Positions 1 through 5,966 are shown, counted from the first letter of the stretch. The stretch is DNA of 6,365 nt from an uncultured Collinsella sp. (GCA_900552875.1 USCS01000094.1:1-6365); one strand, 5' to 3'. Made by a program: numbers and translations. The notes: generated from the sequence alone by a model not told the origin.

Positions 1-46
1 GGTGGCGATCGAGCTGTCGAGCCGGTGCCTCCCCCACCTCCCGCGC

Positions 47-52
47 TATACT
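47..52 (+). promoter_or_regulatory. candidate -10 box for a leaderless gluQ transcript
   Basis: TATACT matches the -10 consensus at five of six positions and ends 7 nt before the gluQ ATG at 60. A transcript would therefore start on or next to the start codon. The best -35 candidate, GTGCCT at 25-30 with a 16-nt spacer, matches only three of six positions. No purine-rich Shine-Dalgarno sequence lies between the box and the ATG. Confidence 0.4.
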
Positions 53-59
53 CGTCCGC

Positions 60-1061
60 ATGGATATCAACGCACGCAACATAGCAACACACGCCGCGGA
101 CGCACCGGCAACGGCAGAGCCCACCCCCGTCGTGGGACGCTTCGCCCCGTCGCCCTCGGGCCGCATGCACCTGGGCAACGTGTTCAGCTGTCTGTGCTCG
201 TGGCTTTCGGCCCGCAGCCAGGGCGGCGGCATCGTGTTGCGCATCGAGGACCTGGACGATCGCTGTAAGCGGCCGGAGCTTGCCGCCCAACTGATTGACG
301 ACCTGGCTTGGCTGGGGCTCGAATGGGACGAAGGCCCCTACTACCAGCATGATCGCCTAGACCTGTACGAGCGTGCTCTGCATCAACTGCAAGACGCCGG
401 CCTCACCTATCCCTGCTTTTGCACGCGCGCCGAACTCCATGCCGCGAGCGCACCGCACGCGAGCGACGGCACGCCCATCTACCGCGGCGCCTGCCGAGGC
501 CTTTCTGCCGAAGAGGTTGCCCGCCGCAGCATCCTGCGCGCTCCGGCCACGCGCCTGCGCGTGCCCGTCGTCGACGACCTCGCAGACGACGTGATCGAAT
601 TCGTGGACCGCACGTACGGAGCCCAATGCGAGGCACTCGCCACCGAGTGCGGAGACTTTTTGGTGCGCCGCAGCGACGGCGTGTTTGCCTATCAGCTGGC
701 CGTGGTGGTCGACGACGCTGCCATGGGCGTCACCGAGGTTGTGCGCGGATGCGACCTGCTGGGCTCCACGCCGCGCCAAATCTACCTGCAGCATCTGCTG
801 GGACTTCCAACGCCGCACTACGCACACATTCCGCTGCTCATGTCGCCGGATGGCCGCCGCCTTTCCAAGCGAGACCGCGATCTGGACCTAGGCGAACTAC
901 GCGCCCGCTTTGGCACACCCGAGGCACTGCTGGGCTGGCTCGCCGGGCAAACGGGCATCGCGCCGGACGCCACACCGCGCTCTGCCGAGCAGCTGGTCGA
1001 GCACTTTAGCTGGGATGTTATCCGTACGCATCGGGAGAACATCACTGTAACGGTCGAGTAG
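60..1061 (+). CDS. gluQ: glutamyl-Q tRNA(Asp) synthetase
   Basis: This 333-aa cytosolic protein is a paralogue of the catalytic half of glutamyl-tRNA synthetase. The family activates glutamate with ATP and attaches it to the queuosine base at position 34 of tRNA(Asp), without needing tRNA for activation. Visible motifs are the class I signature HLGN at residues 37-40 after FAPSPSGR, the LRIEDLD segment at 60-66, and the KMSKS equivalent LSKRD at 268-272. The zinc-site pattern typical of GluQ is complete: Cys119, Cys121, Tyr141 and Cys145. The C-terminal anticodon-binding domain of GltX (usually about 470-500 aa) is absent, which separates it from a true GltX. It is longer than the usual 300 or so residues, mainly through about 24 N-terminal residues ahead of the VGRFAPSPSG segment. 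The ATG at 60 has no Shine-Dalgarno but follows a -10-like box; GTG at 132 is the alternative start. It converges on the metallophosphoesterase gene. Confidence 0.9.
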   Translation: MDINARNIATHAADAPATAEPTPVVGRFAPSPSGRMHLGNVFSCLCSWLSARSQGGGIVLRIEDLDDRCKRPELAAQLIDDLAWLGLEWDEGPYYQHDRLDLYERALHQLQDAGLTYPCFCTRAELHAASAPHASDGTPIYRGACRGLSAEEVARRSILRAPATRLRVPVVDDLADDVIEFVDRTYGAQCEALATECGDFLVRRSDGVFAYQLAVVVDDAAMGVTEVVRGCDLLGSTPRQIYLQHLLGLPTPHYAHIPLLMSPDGRRLSKRDRDLDLGELRARFGTPEALLGWLAGQTGIAPDATPRSAEQLVEHFSWDVIRTHRENITVTVE

Positions 1062-1076
1062 CCAGCCACCCCGCCT

Positions 1077-1802
1077 CTACGCAACATCCCAGGGCTGGAG
1101 TTCGTCACCCAAGCGAACGATGCAGTCATAGAGCACGGTGTGGCGCTCGGCCGGGTTGGCATCCCGATGAAAATGCCCGTAGTACCAGCGCTTATAATCC
1201 AAGCGGTCTTCCAGCTCATCGAAAAATGCAGTAAGACGATCAACGCCGGGGCAATTCCAGCCGGGTGCCGGATAGAGCGTGGGCGAGAGCATGCGCGTGG
1301 AGCAGGTGTGGGTGATTACGTAGTCGACCTTCCAACCCACGCTGTCGAGCCTTGCCCGCGCCTCCCCAAAGTTGCGCTCGTCCGGCAGCTCCTGCGGCCA
1401 CCAACTGGAATACGGCACGCGATATTCCTTGTCCACGCTCGTGGCGCCGCCCATGGTAAAGATCGTTGAGCCGTCGAGTTCAAAAACCTCGCCGCGCGTC
1501 AGGCGCCGTATGGGGGAGGTATCCGACAGGCGCTGCGTCAGCCCACCGTGCCACAACTCCATGGGTCGCTCCGCCCAGTGATCGAAACGCTCGTGGTTGC
1601 CGTCGACAAACAGCACGGTGCAGGGGCGCGACTCCAGCCAAGCAATATCGGCGCACTCCTCGGCAGAAAAATCCAAGGGAAAGCCAAAATCGCCGGCGAC
1701 GATGAGATAGTCGTCACTCGTCAGACTATCCCCAAGATCCCAGTCGCGCAGCTTTTGCATGTCGAGGCCGCTGTGAATATCGCCCGTCACATAGACCGTC
1801 AT
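1077..1802 (-). CDS. metallophosphoesterase family protein
   Basis: This 241-aa protein has the full calcineurin-like metallophosphoesterase signature. It contains GDIH at residues 7-10, GD at 37-38, GNHE at 68-71, a lone His165 in the VITHT strand, and GHFH at 209-212. These residues would hold a two-metal centre that hydrolyses phosphoester bonds. The substrate cannot be read from the sequence; nucleotide, protein-phosphate and other phosphodiester substrates all occur in the superfamily. There is no signal peptide or membrane segment, so it is probably cytosolic. The frame opens at an ATG at 1838, but that codon lacks a ribosome site. The ATG at 1802 is preceded by AGGGAAG at 1813-1819 with a 10-nt spacing, and it places the GDIH strand at the N-terminus as is normal, so I chose it. 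The gene ends 15 nt from the gluQ stop, tail to tail, with no clear terminator between them. Confidence 0.85.
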   Translation of the reverse strand: MTVYVTGDIHSGLDMQKLRDWDLGDSLTSDDYLIVAGDFGFPLDFSAEECADIAWLESRPCTVLFVDGNHERFDHWAERPMELWHGGLTQRLSDTSPIRRLTRGEVFELDGSTIFTMGGATSVDKEYRVPYSSWWPQELPDERNFGEARARLDSVGWKVDYVITHTCSTRMLSPTLYPAPGWNCPGVDRLTAFFDELEDRLDYKRWYYGHFHRDANPAERHTVLYDCIVRLGDELQPWDVA

Positions 1803-1812
1803 CGGATTACCA

Positions 1813-1819
1813 CTTCCCT
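1813..1819 (-). promoter_or_regulatory. ribosome binding site of the metallophosphoesterase gene
   Basis: On the minus strand this reads AGGGAAG, a near-consensus Shine-Dalgarno 10 nt before the ATG at 1802. No comparable sequence precedes the upstream in-frame ATG at 1838, so this site decides the start. Confidence 0.55.
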
Positions 1820-1915
1820 GCAAGTCGCTAGCCCACATTCTGCACGATCGCCAAGCAAACCGTTCCAGCCCTTCCGTCCCTTAGGGCTTACCCTTCGTTC
1901 TTCCATCCAAACGGG

Positions 1916-2128
1916 TCAAGCACCCAAAAAAACCAGATCGAGCACGCCGCCGGTCATCATGGCGCCGGCAAGGGCCATGCAAACGTGCAGAGAGATGGCG
2001 CTTCGGAGCACGTCGAATGGCCCCAGAACAGCCAGCAGCGCGACCGCTGCGCCGGCCACGCACAGCGCGAGGCACGGCCCCGCGTCCTTGACGCACTTCT
2101 TTGCGAGATGCTTGGTGTTGTCACTCAT
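1916..2128 (-). CDS. small two-helix membrane protein, function unknown
   Basis: I do not recognise the family of this 70-aa protein. A short charged N-terminus (MSDNTKHLAKK) is followed by two hydrophobic stretches, about residues 17-37 and 44-68. They are linked by a short turn around GPFDV, which suggests a helical hairpin in the membrane. Four cysteines (12, 19, 23, 50) lie in or next to the helices; they do not form a standard metal or lipobox motif. The frame is open further upstream to 2278, but the strong ribosome site TAAGGAG at 2139-2145 points to the ATG at 2128. The residues encoded above that point look like random high-GC translation. The metallophosphoesterase gene follows on the same strand after 113 nt, so co-transcription is possible but not shown. 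The good ribosome site and clear hydrophobic pattern argue for a real gene. Confidence 0.65.
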   Translation of the reverse strand: MSDNTKHLAKKCVKDAGPCLALCVAGAAVALLAVLGPFDVLRSAISLHVCMALAGAMMTGGVLDLVFLGA

Positions 2129-2138
2129 TGCTATCGAG

Positions 2139-2145
2139 CTCCTTA
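2139..2145 (-). promoter_or_regulatory. ribosome binding site of the small membrane protein gene
   Basis: On the minus strand this reads TAAGGAG, a near-perfect Shine-Dalgarno 10 nt before the ATG at 2128. It is the main evidence that the 70-aa version, rather than the 120-aa open frame, is translated. Confidence 0.65.
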
Positions 2146-2346
2146 GAGGGCCGTTGTTCAGATACATACCGCCGCGGCAGAGCAGAGCGGCAGGGTAAGT
2201 GTCACATGTCGTGCGGTCATCAATGGAGAAACCGCCTGCTCGACCAACCCTTGACGCCGTTTTGCACCGGCGCCCCATCCCCCGCTATCCAGAAAGGCAT
2301 CTCTCCCTTCCCCACCGCCACCCAAAAACTCATCCAACATTAATCT

Positions 2347-2373
2347 TTGCTCAAGAATCGCTTAATCTATAAC
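2347..2373 (+). promoter_or_regulatory. weak candidate promoter of the DUF4342-regulator-kinase operon
   Basis: TTGCTC at 2347-2352 and TATAAC at 2368-2373 resemble -35 and -10 boxes, but the 15-nt spacer is short. The -10 box is also the left arm of a small inverted repeat, CTATA at 2367-2371 and TATAG at 2380-2384. The implied leader of over 100 nt is GC-rich. This stretch is the most AT-rich part of the spacer, which is the main reason to place a promoter here. Confidence 0.3.
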
Positions 2374-2492
2374 CTGCACTATAGAGTTCGACCAAGGGCG
2401 GGGCGGCGCCGCGCAACGCAGACCGCCGAACGCAACGCTCGCGCCCGGGCAGATCGCCCGGCGTCGCGCCCATCGAACGAAAGGAACAGGTC

Positions 2493-3035
2493 ATGGACGA
2501 CCTCGAAAAAGTTGAAACCATCCGCACCAAGTGCAACGTGAGCTACACCGATGCCAAGGCCGCGCTCGACGCCGCCGACGGCAACGTTTTGGACGCCATC
2601 ATTTGGCTCGAGTCGCAGGGCAAGACGCAGACCACTTCGGCGCACGCCGCCACCGAGTCCGTGCCAGTCGATGAGCCCTCAGCCGAGATGGTCGCAGCGC
2701 AGGCCGCCTACGAGAAGTCGAGCGAAAAGACCGACTTCTCCAAGAAGATGGACAGCGTGTGGGAGTACCTCAAAAAGCTCTTCCGCCTGAGCCTGGACAC
2801 CAAGTTTATCGCCACGCGCCGCGATGCGATCATCCTCAACATTCCCATCCTGATCCCCATCGTCGCGCTGTTTGCCTGGGGCGCCACGATATGGCTGATG
2901 TTGATTGGCCTGTTCTTTGGCATGCGCTACCGCATCGACAGCGACGGAGACGTGCCCGGCAGCATCAACAACCTTATGGATCACGCCGCCGACGCCGCGG
3001 ACGACATCAAGCAAAATCTCAACGACGACAAGTAA
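2493..3035 (+). CDS. DUF4342 domain protein with UBA-like N-terminus and membrane segment
   Basis: This 180-aa protein begins with a UBA/EF-Ts-like three-helix domain at residues 1-43. The pattern is LEKVETIRTKCNVSYTDAK, then ALDAADGNVLDAIIWLE, as in DUF4342 proteins of Gram-positive bacteria. A charged, probably flexible linker runs from 44 to 85 and a short amphipathic segment from 86 to 105. A long hydrophobic stretch at 113-145 is broken by prolines at 118 and 122, so it is one long or two short membrane segments. The tail at 147-180 is acidic. The function of the family is not established; UBA-like folds usually bind protein or ribosomal partners. The ATG follows AAGGA at 2481-2485 with 7-nt spacing. 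It is the first gene of the operon and ends 18 nt before the response regulator. That position suggests it is either regulated by the two-component system or feeds into it; this is inference. Confidence 0.85.
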   Translation: MDDLEKVETIRTKCNVSYTDAKAALDAADGNVLDAIIWLESQGKTQTTSAHAATESVPVDEPSAEMVAAQAAYEKSSEKTDFSKKMDSVWEYLKKLFRLSLDTKFIATRRDAIILNIPILIPIVALFAWGATIWLMLIGLFFGMRYRIDSDGDVPGSINNLMDHAADAADDIKQNLNDDK

Positions 3036-3053
3036 TCGCAGACGGGGGCACGT

Positions 3054-3833
3054 ATGGCACGAATCCTGATCGTAGAGGACGAGGAGAAAATCGCCCGCTT
3101 TGTGACGCTCGAGCTGGAGCACGAGGGCTACCAGGTGGAGCACGCCGCCGACGGCCGCACCGCCGTAGACCTGGCGCTGGAGCGCGACTACGATCTGATT
3201 CTGCTCGACGTGCTGCTGCCGCAGCTCAACGGCATGGAGGTGCTGCGGCGCGTGCGCAAGCACAAGGATGTGCCGGTGATCATGGTCACCGCGCGCGATG
3301 CCGTGATGGATAAGGTGGCCGGGCTCGACGCCGGCGCTGACGATTACCTAACCAAGCCGTTTGCCATTGAGGAGCTGTTCGCACGGATCCGCGTTGCGCT
3401 GAAGCGCTCGGAGGCCGTGCGGACGGCTTCGGGCGTTGGCGGCATCGGGACGGGCGCGGCGAGCGACGCGGGCGGGAGCGCCGCTGCGATACCCCCGGTC
3501 AGCGACTCAACCCAGGTTTCCGCCTCGCTCTCCCCCGCCACGCTCACTGTGGGCTCAGTCGTGCTCGACCCCGACCGCCACGAAGTCACGGTCGGCGGCT
3601 CGCCCATCGCGCTCACGGCCCGCGAGTTCGACGTCCTCGCCCTGCTTATGGCGCACGCCGGCACCGTGCTCACGCGCGAGCGCATCGCGCACGAAGCGCT
3701 GGGCTACGAATACGTGGGCGACACCAACAACGTCGACGTACACATCGCGCACCTGCGTGCCAAGATCGAGGACGCCGGCAGCGCCCGCATCATCCAGACC
3801 GTGCGCGGGGTGGGCTATGTCTGCCGTGCGTAA
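3054..3833 (+). CDS. OmpR/PhoB-family response regulator
   Basis: This 259-aa cytosolic regulator has an N-terminal receiver domain (about 1-118) and a C-terminal winged-helix DNA-binding domain (about 163-259). The receiver keeps the acidic pair Glu8-Asp9, the phospho-acceptor Asp52 (LILLDVLLP), the switch Thr79 and Lys101 in the TKPF motif. The effector domain shows LTAREFDVLALL and ends with the typical IIQTVRGVGYVCRA segment, which identifies the OmpR class. Members are usually about 225-235 aa. The excess is a linker of about 42 residues (120-162) rich in Ala, Gly, Ser and Pro, so the two domains may be loosely tethered. A G-rich ribosome site (GGGGG at 3044-3048) lies 5 nt before the ATG. 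The last 17 nt overlap the start of the kinase gene, which implies translational coupling and a cognate pair. Target genes are unknown; autoregulation of the operon is common in this class. Confidence 0.95.
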   Translation: MARILIVEDEEKIARFVTLELEHEGYQVEHAADGRTAVDLALERDYDLILLDVLLPQLNGMEVLRRVRKHKDVPVIMVTARDAVMDKVAGLDAGADDYLTKPFAIEELFARIRVALKRSEAVRTASGVGGIGTGAASDAGGSAAAIPPVSDSTQVSASLSPATLTVGSVVLDPDRHEVTVGGSPIALTAREFDVLALLMAHAGTVLTRERIAHEALGYEYVGDTNNVDVHIAHLRAKIEDAGSARIIQTVRGVGYVCRA

Positions 3834-5109
3834 CGCCGAGGCCAAGCGCGTCACCTCCATCGCCCGCGCCATCAACTGGAGCTATATGTGGCGCCGTCTG
3901 ATGAGCTACATCTGGCTCGATCTGTTGCTGGTAGTGATTGCGGCGGCGATCCTCGTCTATGGATACAACCAGACACTGCCCGACGACACGTTTACCGCAG
4001 GATGGATCCCCGGTGCCACCGTTCACGGCATGTCGCTGACGCCCGCGCGCGGCTGGGACCCGACAACGCTCACCTATACCGTCGAGCTTGCGCGCACCAC
4101 CAAGACCTTCCCCCTCGCGCAGGACCTCGTCACGCTATGGCCTCTCTACCTTGTCGTTGTGGGTTGGCAGGTCATCAGCGTGCTCAACATGCTCGGCGGC
4201 GGCCGCGTGCGCCGCACCATGGCGCCGCTCAACGATCTGGCCCTGCGCGTGGACGAACTCGGTCGCATGCAGCTCTCCGGCGGCAAAATGGAAACACTGG
4301 AGCAGGCCATCGCGCGCGCAAGCGTCGACTCGCCGAGCGTCACCACCGGCGACGCCGACCTGGCGAGCATCGAGGTCGCACTCAACCGCCTACTGCGCCA
4401 GATGCAAGAGGCCAAGCTGCAGCAGATGCGCTTTGTCAACGATGCGAGCCACGAGCTGCGCACGCCCATCGCGGTGATTCAGGGCTACGTAAACATGCTC
4501 GACCGCTGGGGCAAAGACGACCCGGACGTGCTGGCAGAATCCATCGCGTCCCTCAAGGCCGAAAGCGAGCACATGCAAGAGCTCGTGGAGCAGCTGCTGT
4601 TTTTGGCGCGCGGCGATGCCGGGCGCACGGTCCTGCGGCGCGCGAATACCAACCTGGCCGCACTGGTCGGCGAGGTATGCGAGGAATCGCAGATGATCGA
4701 TACCGAGCACACGTATCGGCTGGCCTTTGACGCTGCGCTTGTCAGCGACCCACGCTGCGACGCGCCCGTTGACGTGGCGCTCGTGAAGCAGGCTCTTCGC
4801 GTGATCGTGCAAAACGCCGCCAAGTATTCGGACGCGGGCACGCCCATCTCGTTTGGCGTAGCGTCGGATGCGGGCGCGGGCACGATCGACATAAGCGTTG
4901 AGGACAAGGGCATCGGCATGAACCAGGAATCCGCAGCTCACGCGTTCGAGCGGTTCTACCGTGCCGACAACGCGCGCGATGCCGGCGCGCAGGGTTCGGG
5001 CCTGGGGCTCGCCATTGCCAAGTGGATCGTCGATAGCCATGGCGGTGTCATTGGCGTGACCTCAGTCGAGGGCATCGGCAGCCGCTTTACGATTCGCCTG
5101 CCGCGCTAG
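3817..5109 (+). CDS. membrane sensor histidine kinase
   Basis: This 430-aa kinase is the partner of the upstream regulator. TM1 lies at about residues 29-51 and TM2 at about 105-127. They enclose a small extracytoplasmic loop of about 53 residues (52-104) with no cysteine and no recognisable sensor fold. A HAMP-like region follows at 128-200, with APLNDLALRVDEL as the first helix and LASIEVALNRLL as the second. The dimerisation domain carries the phospho-acceptor His212 in NDASHELRTP. The ATP-binding domain shows the N box Asn333 (VQNAAKYS), the G1 box D363-K-G365-I-G367, the F box FERFYRAD, and the G2 box GSGLGLAI from 393. All catalytic motifs are intact. The frame is open upstream as far as 3436 but only as a shadow of the regulator. 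The ATG at 3817 is the best start, with a GGGGTGGG stretch just before it; GTG at 3826 is an alternative. The ligand is unknown. Confidence 0.93.
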   Translation: MSAVRNAEAKRVTSIARAINWSYMWRRLMSYIWLDLLLVVIAAAILVYGYNQTLPDDTFTAGWIPGATVHGMSLTPARGWDPTTLTYTVELARTTKTFPLAQDLVTLWPLYLVVVGWQVISVLNMLGGGRVRRTMAPLNDLALRVDELGRMQLSGGKMETLEQAIARASVDSPSVTTGDADLASIEVALNRLLRQMQEAKLQQMRFVNDASHELRTPIAVIQGYVNMLDRWGKDDPDVLAESIASLKAESEHMQELVEQLLFLARGDAGRTVLRRANTNLAALVGEVCEESQMIDTEHTYRLAFDAALVSDPRCDAPVDVALVKQALRVIVQNAAKYSDAGTPISFGVASDAGAGTIDISVEDKGIGMNQESAAHAFERFYRADNARDAGAQGSGLGLAIAKWIVDSHGGVIGVTSVEGIGSRFTIRLPR

Positions 5110-5128
5110 GAAGCCCCTCGGCATAAAT

Positions 5129-5162
5129 AAAGGGATAGGGCCACGCGGCCCTATCCCTTTTT
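5129..5162. terminator. strong, probably bidirectional intrinsic terminator
   Basis: A perfect 14-bp stem pairs AAAGGGATAGGGCC (5129-5142) with its complement at 5147-5160 around the tetraloop ACGC. On the + strand it ends in a five-T run (5158-5162), 19 nt after the kinase stop. On the minus strand the stem is followed by TTTATTTAT-like sequence, 25 nt after the VOC gene stop at 5185. It should end both converging operons. Confidence 0.92.
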
Positions 5163-5184
5163 GCTAGCTATGGCAGCTTGTGCG

Positions 5185-5559
5185 CTATTCGCGGCACAGG
5201 TGCACGGCGAAACCGGCGAACTCGCGCTTAAAGTACACGAGCTTGGTACCACCGTCGGGCAGCAGCGCGCGCGACTCCTCGTTGACCTCGAGCCCGCGCT
5301 CGGCAAACCACTTCTCAGCTGCATCGATGTCGTTAACGGCAAAGCCGATGTGGCCCTTGGTGCCACGACCGTTCTGCTTCATGATCTCGACCAGCGAATC
5401 ATTAAAGTACGAAACGGGGGTCTCGATGACGGGCAGGCCCATCATCGTCGAGAACAGCTCCGCGATCTCCAGGGCGTCTGCCGGGTCGGCGGCGTTAATG
5501 CCCACATGGGCAACGCGCATGCCAAAGAGCTCGACCGGGTTGGCGTTCTGCTCACTCAT
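5185..5559 (-). CDS. VOC (glyoxalase-fold) family protein
   Basis: This 124-aa soluble protein has the two beta-alpha-beta-beta-beta halves of the vicinal oxygen chelate fold. The first half runs from VAHVGINAADP (17-27) to LVEIMKQ (56-62). The second runs from GHIGFAVNDI (69-78) to GFAVHLC (116-122). His18, Glu58, His70 and His120 fall where VOC enzymes place their four metal ligands, so a metal-dependent lyase, isomerase or epimerase activity is plausible; this is an inference from position. From memory, the second half resembles VOC domains fused to the C-terminus of some KDPG/KHG aldolases in Gram-positive bacteria, which would link it to sugar-acid metabolism. The ATG at 5559 lies 11 nt after the IIB stop, with only a weak ribosome site, so translation is probably coupled to IIB. 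An in-frame ATG at 5877 would give 230 aa, but the added part is the IIB gene read in the wrong frame. Confidence 0.85.
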   Translation of the reverse strand: MSEQNANPVELFGMRVAHVGINAADPADALEIAELFSTMMGLPVIETPVSYFNDSLVEIMKQNGRGTKGHIGFAVNDIDAAEKWFAERGLEVNEESRALLPDGGTKLVYFKREFAGFAVHLCRE

Positions 5560-5570
5560 ACAGTCAGCGC

Positions 5571-5858
5571 CTACTGAGCCATAACGTCGAGGACGGCCTT
5601 CTCGGCAGCGACGCGGTTCATGCCGGTCATGAAGGGCACGCCGCTCACGTACGGGCAGGTGAGGCCCTCGGGGGCAACGGTGGTGGCGATCAGCAGGTCG
5701 GCGCCCTCGTCGCAAACGTCCTTGGCCTCGGAGATGGCGCACTGCACGATCTCGTACTTGTCGGCGTAACCGTTGGCGTCGAGCATGGTGGCGACCTTCT
5801 GGGCAACGAGCGTGGAAGTAGCAGCGCCAGCACCGCAAGCCAAAACAATCTTCTTCAT
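5571..5858 (-). CDS. PTS sugar transporter subunit IIB, galactitol (GatB) type
   Basis: This 95-aa cytosolic protein matches the length and layout of GatB-type IIB components. They accept a phosphoryl group from IIA on a cysteine and pass it to the sugar carried by IIC. The active-site P-loop is at residues 6-17 (LACGAGAATSTL), with Cys8 as the phospho-acceptor. The central strand IVQCAISE and the C-terminal segment PYVSGVPFMTGM also fit the galactitol subfamily. The ATG at 5858 follows AAGGGAG at 5868-5874 with 9-nt spacing. The gene is first in its operon and followed only by the VOC gene and a terminator. No IIA or IIC gene is next to it, which is unusual, since gatA, gatB and gatC are normally together. 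It may serve a IIC encoded elsewhere or act in regulation. The specificity for galactitol itself is not certain, because this subfamily includes other sugar alcohols and sugars. Confidence 0.9.
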   Translation of the reverse strand: MKKIVLACGAGAATSTLVAQKVATMLDANGYADKYEIVQCAISEAKDVCDEGADLLIATTVAPEGLTCPYVSGVPFMTGMNRVAAEKAVLDVMAQ

Positions 5859-5867
5859 AGGTAATGT

Positions 5868-5874
5868 CTCCCTT
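5868..5874 (-). promoter_or_regulatory. ribosome binding site of the IIB gene
   Basis: On the minus strand this reads AAGGGAG, 9 nt before the ATG at 5858. It confirms the 95-aa IIB start and argues against translation in the overlapping frame from the ATG at 5877, which lies upstream of this site. Confidence 0.65.
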
Positions 5875-5936
5875 CATGGTTTACTTTAGGTAAGTGTACC
5901 GCAGCGAGCGATGGCACTCGGCCTCGATGAGCTTTT

Positions 5937-5966
5937 ATGCCAGTTTGCTTGCGCGCTGCGTATAAT
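5937..5966 (+). promoter_or_regulatory. candidate promoter of the membrane-anchored protein gene
   Basis: A perfect -10 box, TATAAT at 5961-5966, is preceded by ATGCCA at 5937-5942, which matches four of six -35 positions with an 18-nt spacer. Transcription would start near 5973 and give a leader of about 50 nt before the ATG at 6022. Confidence 0.55.

Larger units (their letters stand above)
2129..2492. other. gene-free divergent region between two transcription units
   Basis: This 364-bp stretch separates the minus-strand small membrane gene from the + strand DUF4342-regulator-kinase operon. It should hold the promoters of both. It contains the minus-strand ribosome site at 2139-2145, a weak + strand promoter candidate at 2347-2373, and a GC hairpin at 2445-2461. 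Short open frames here (for example minus 2158-2340 and plus 2101-2343) lack ribosome sites and recognisable protein features. I see no tRNA, riboswitch or repeat. Confidence 0.7.

Noticed and set aside
1867..1888. A possible terminator between the small membrane gene and the metallophosphoesterase gene (AGCCC paired with GGGCT).
   Set aside because: The stem is only 5 bp with a 12-nt loop, and no T run follows on the minus strand.
1548..2198. A 216-aa + strand frame across the metallophosphoesterase and small membrane genes.
   Set aside because: It is antisense to two supported genes and has no coherent domain.
2305..2323. G-rich minus-strand tracts that might form a G-quadruplex.
   Set aside because: Only three runs of three or more G lie close together, so a stable three-layer structure is unlikely.
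2158..2340. A 60-aa minus-strand frame in the gene-free region.
   Set aside because: It lacks a ribosome site and recognisable protein features, and its composition looks random.
2101..2343. An 80-aa + strand frame overlapping the small membrane gene start and the spacer.
   Set aside because: There is no ribosome site, no hydrophobic or domain pattern, and it overlaps a better supported gene on the other strand.
2367..2384. Inverted repeat CTATA-8 nt-TATAG as an operator.
   Set aside because: Five-base arms in an AT-rich patch are easily found by chance, and no second copy is seen in the window.
3436..3816. A 127-codon N-terminal extension of the histidine kinase.
   Set aside because: It is out-of-frame translation of the response regulator, rich in Arg, Pro and Ser, with no domain. 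The ATG at 3817 gives a normal kinase N-terminus before TM1.
5185..5877. A 230-aa minus-strand frame that looks like a fusion of an Arg-rich domain to the VOC protein.
   Set aside because: The first 100 or so residues are the IIB gene read in another frame. IIB has its own start, ribosome site and conserved motifs, so the VOC gene begins at 5559.
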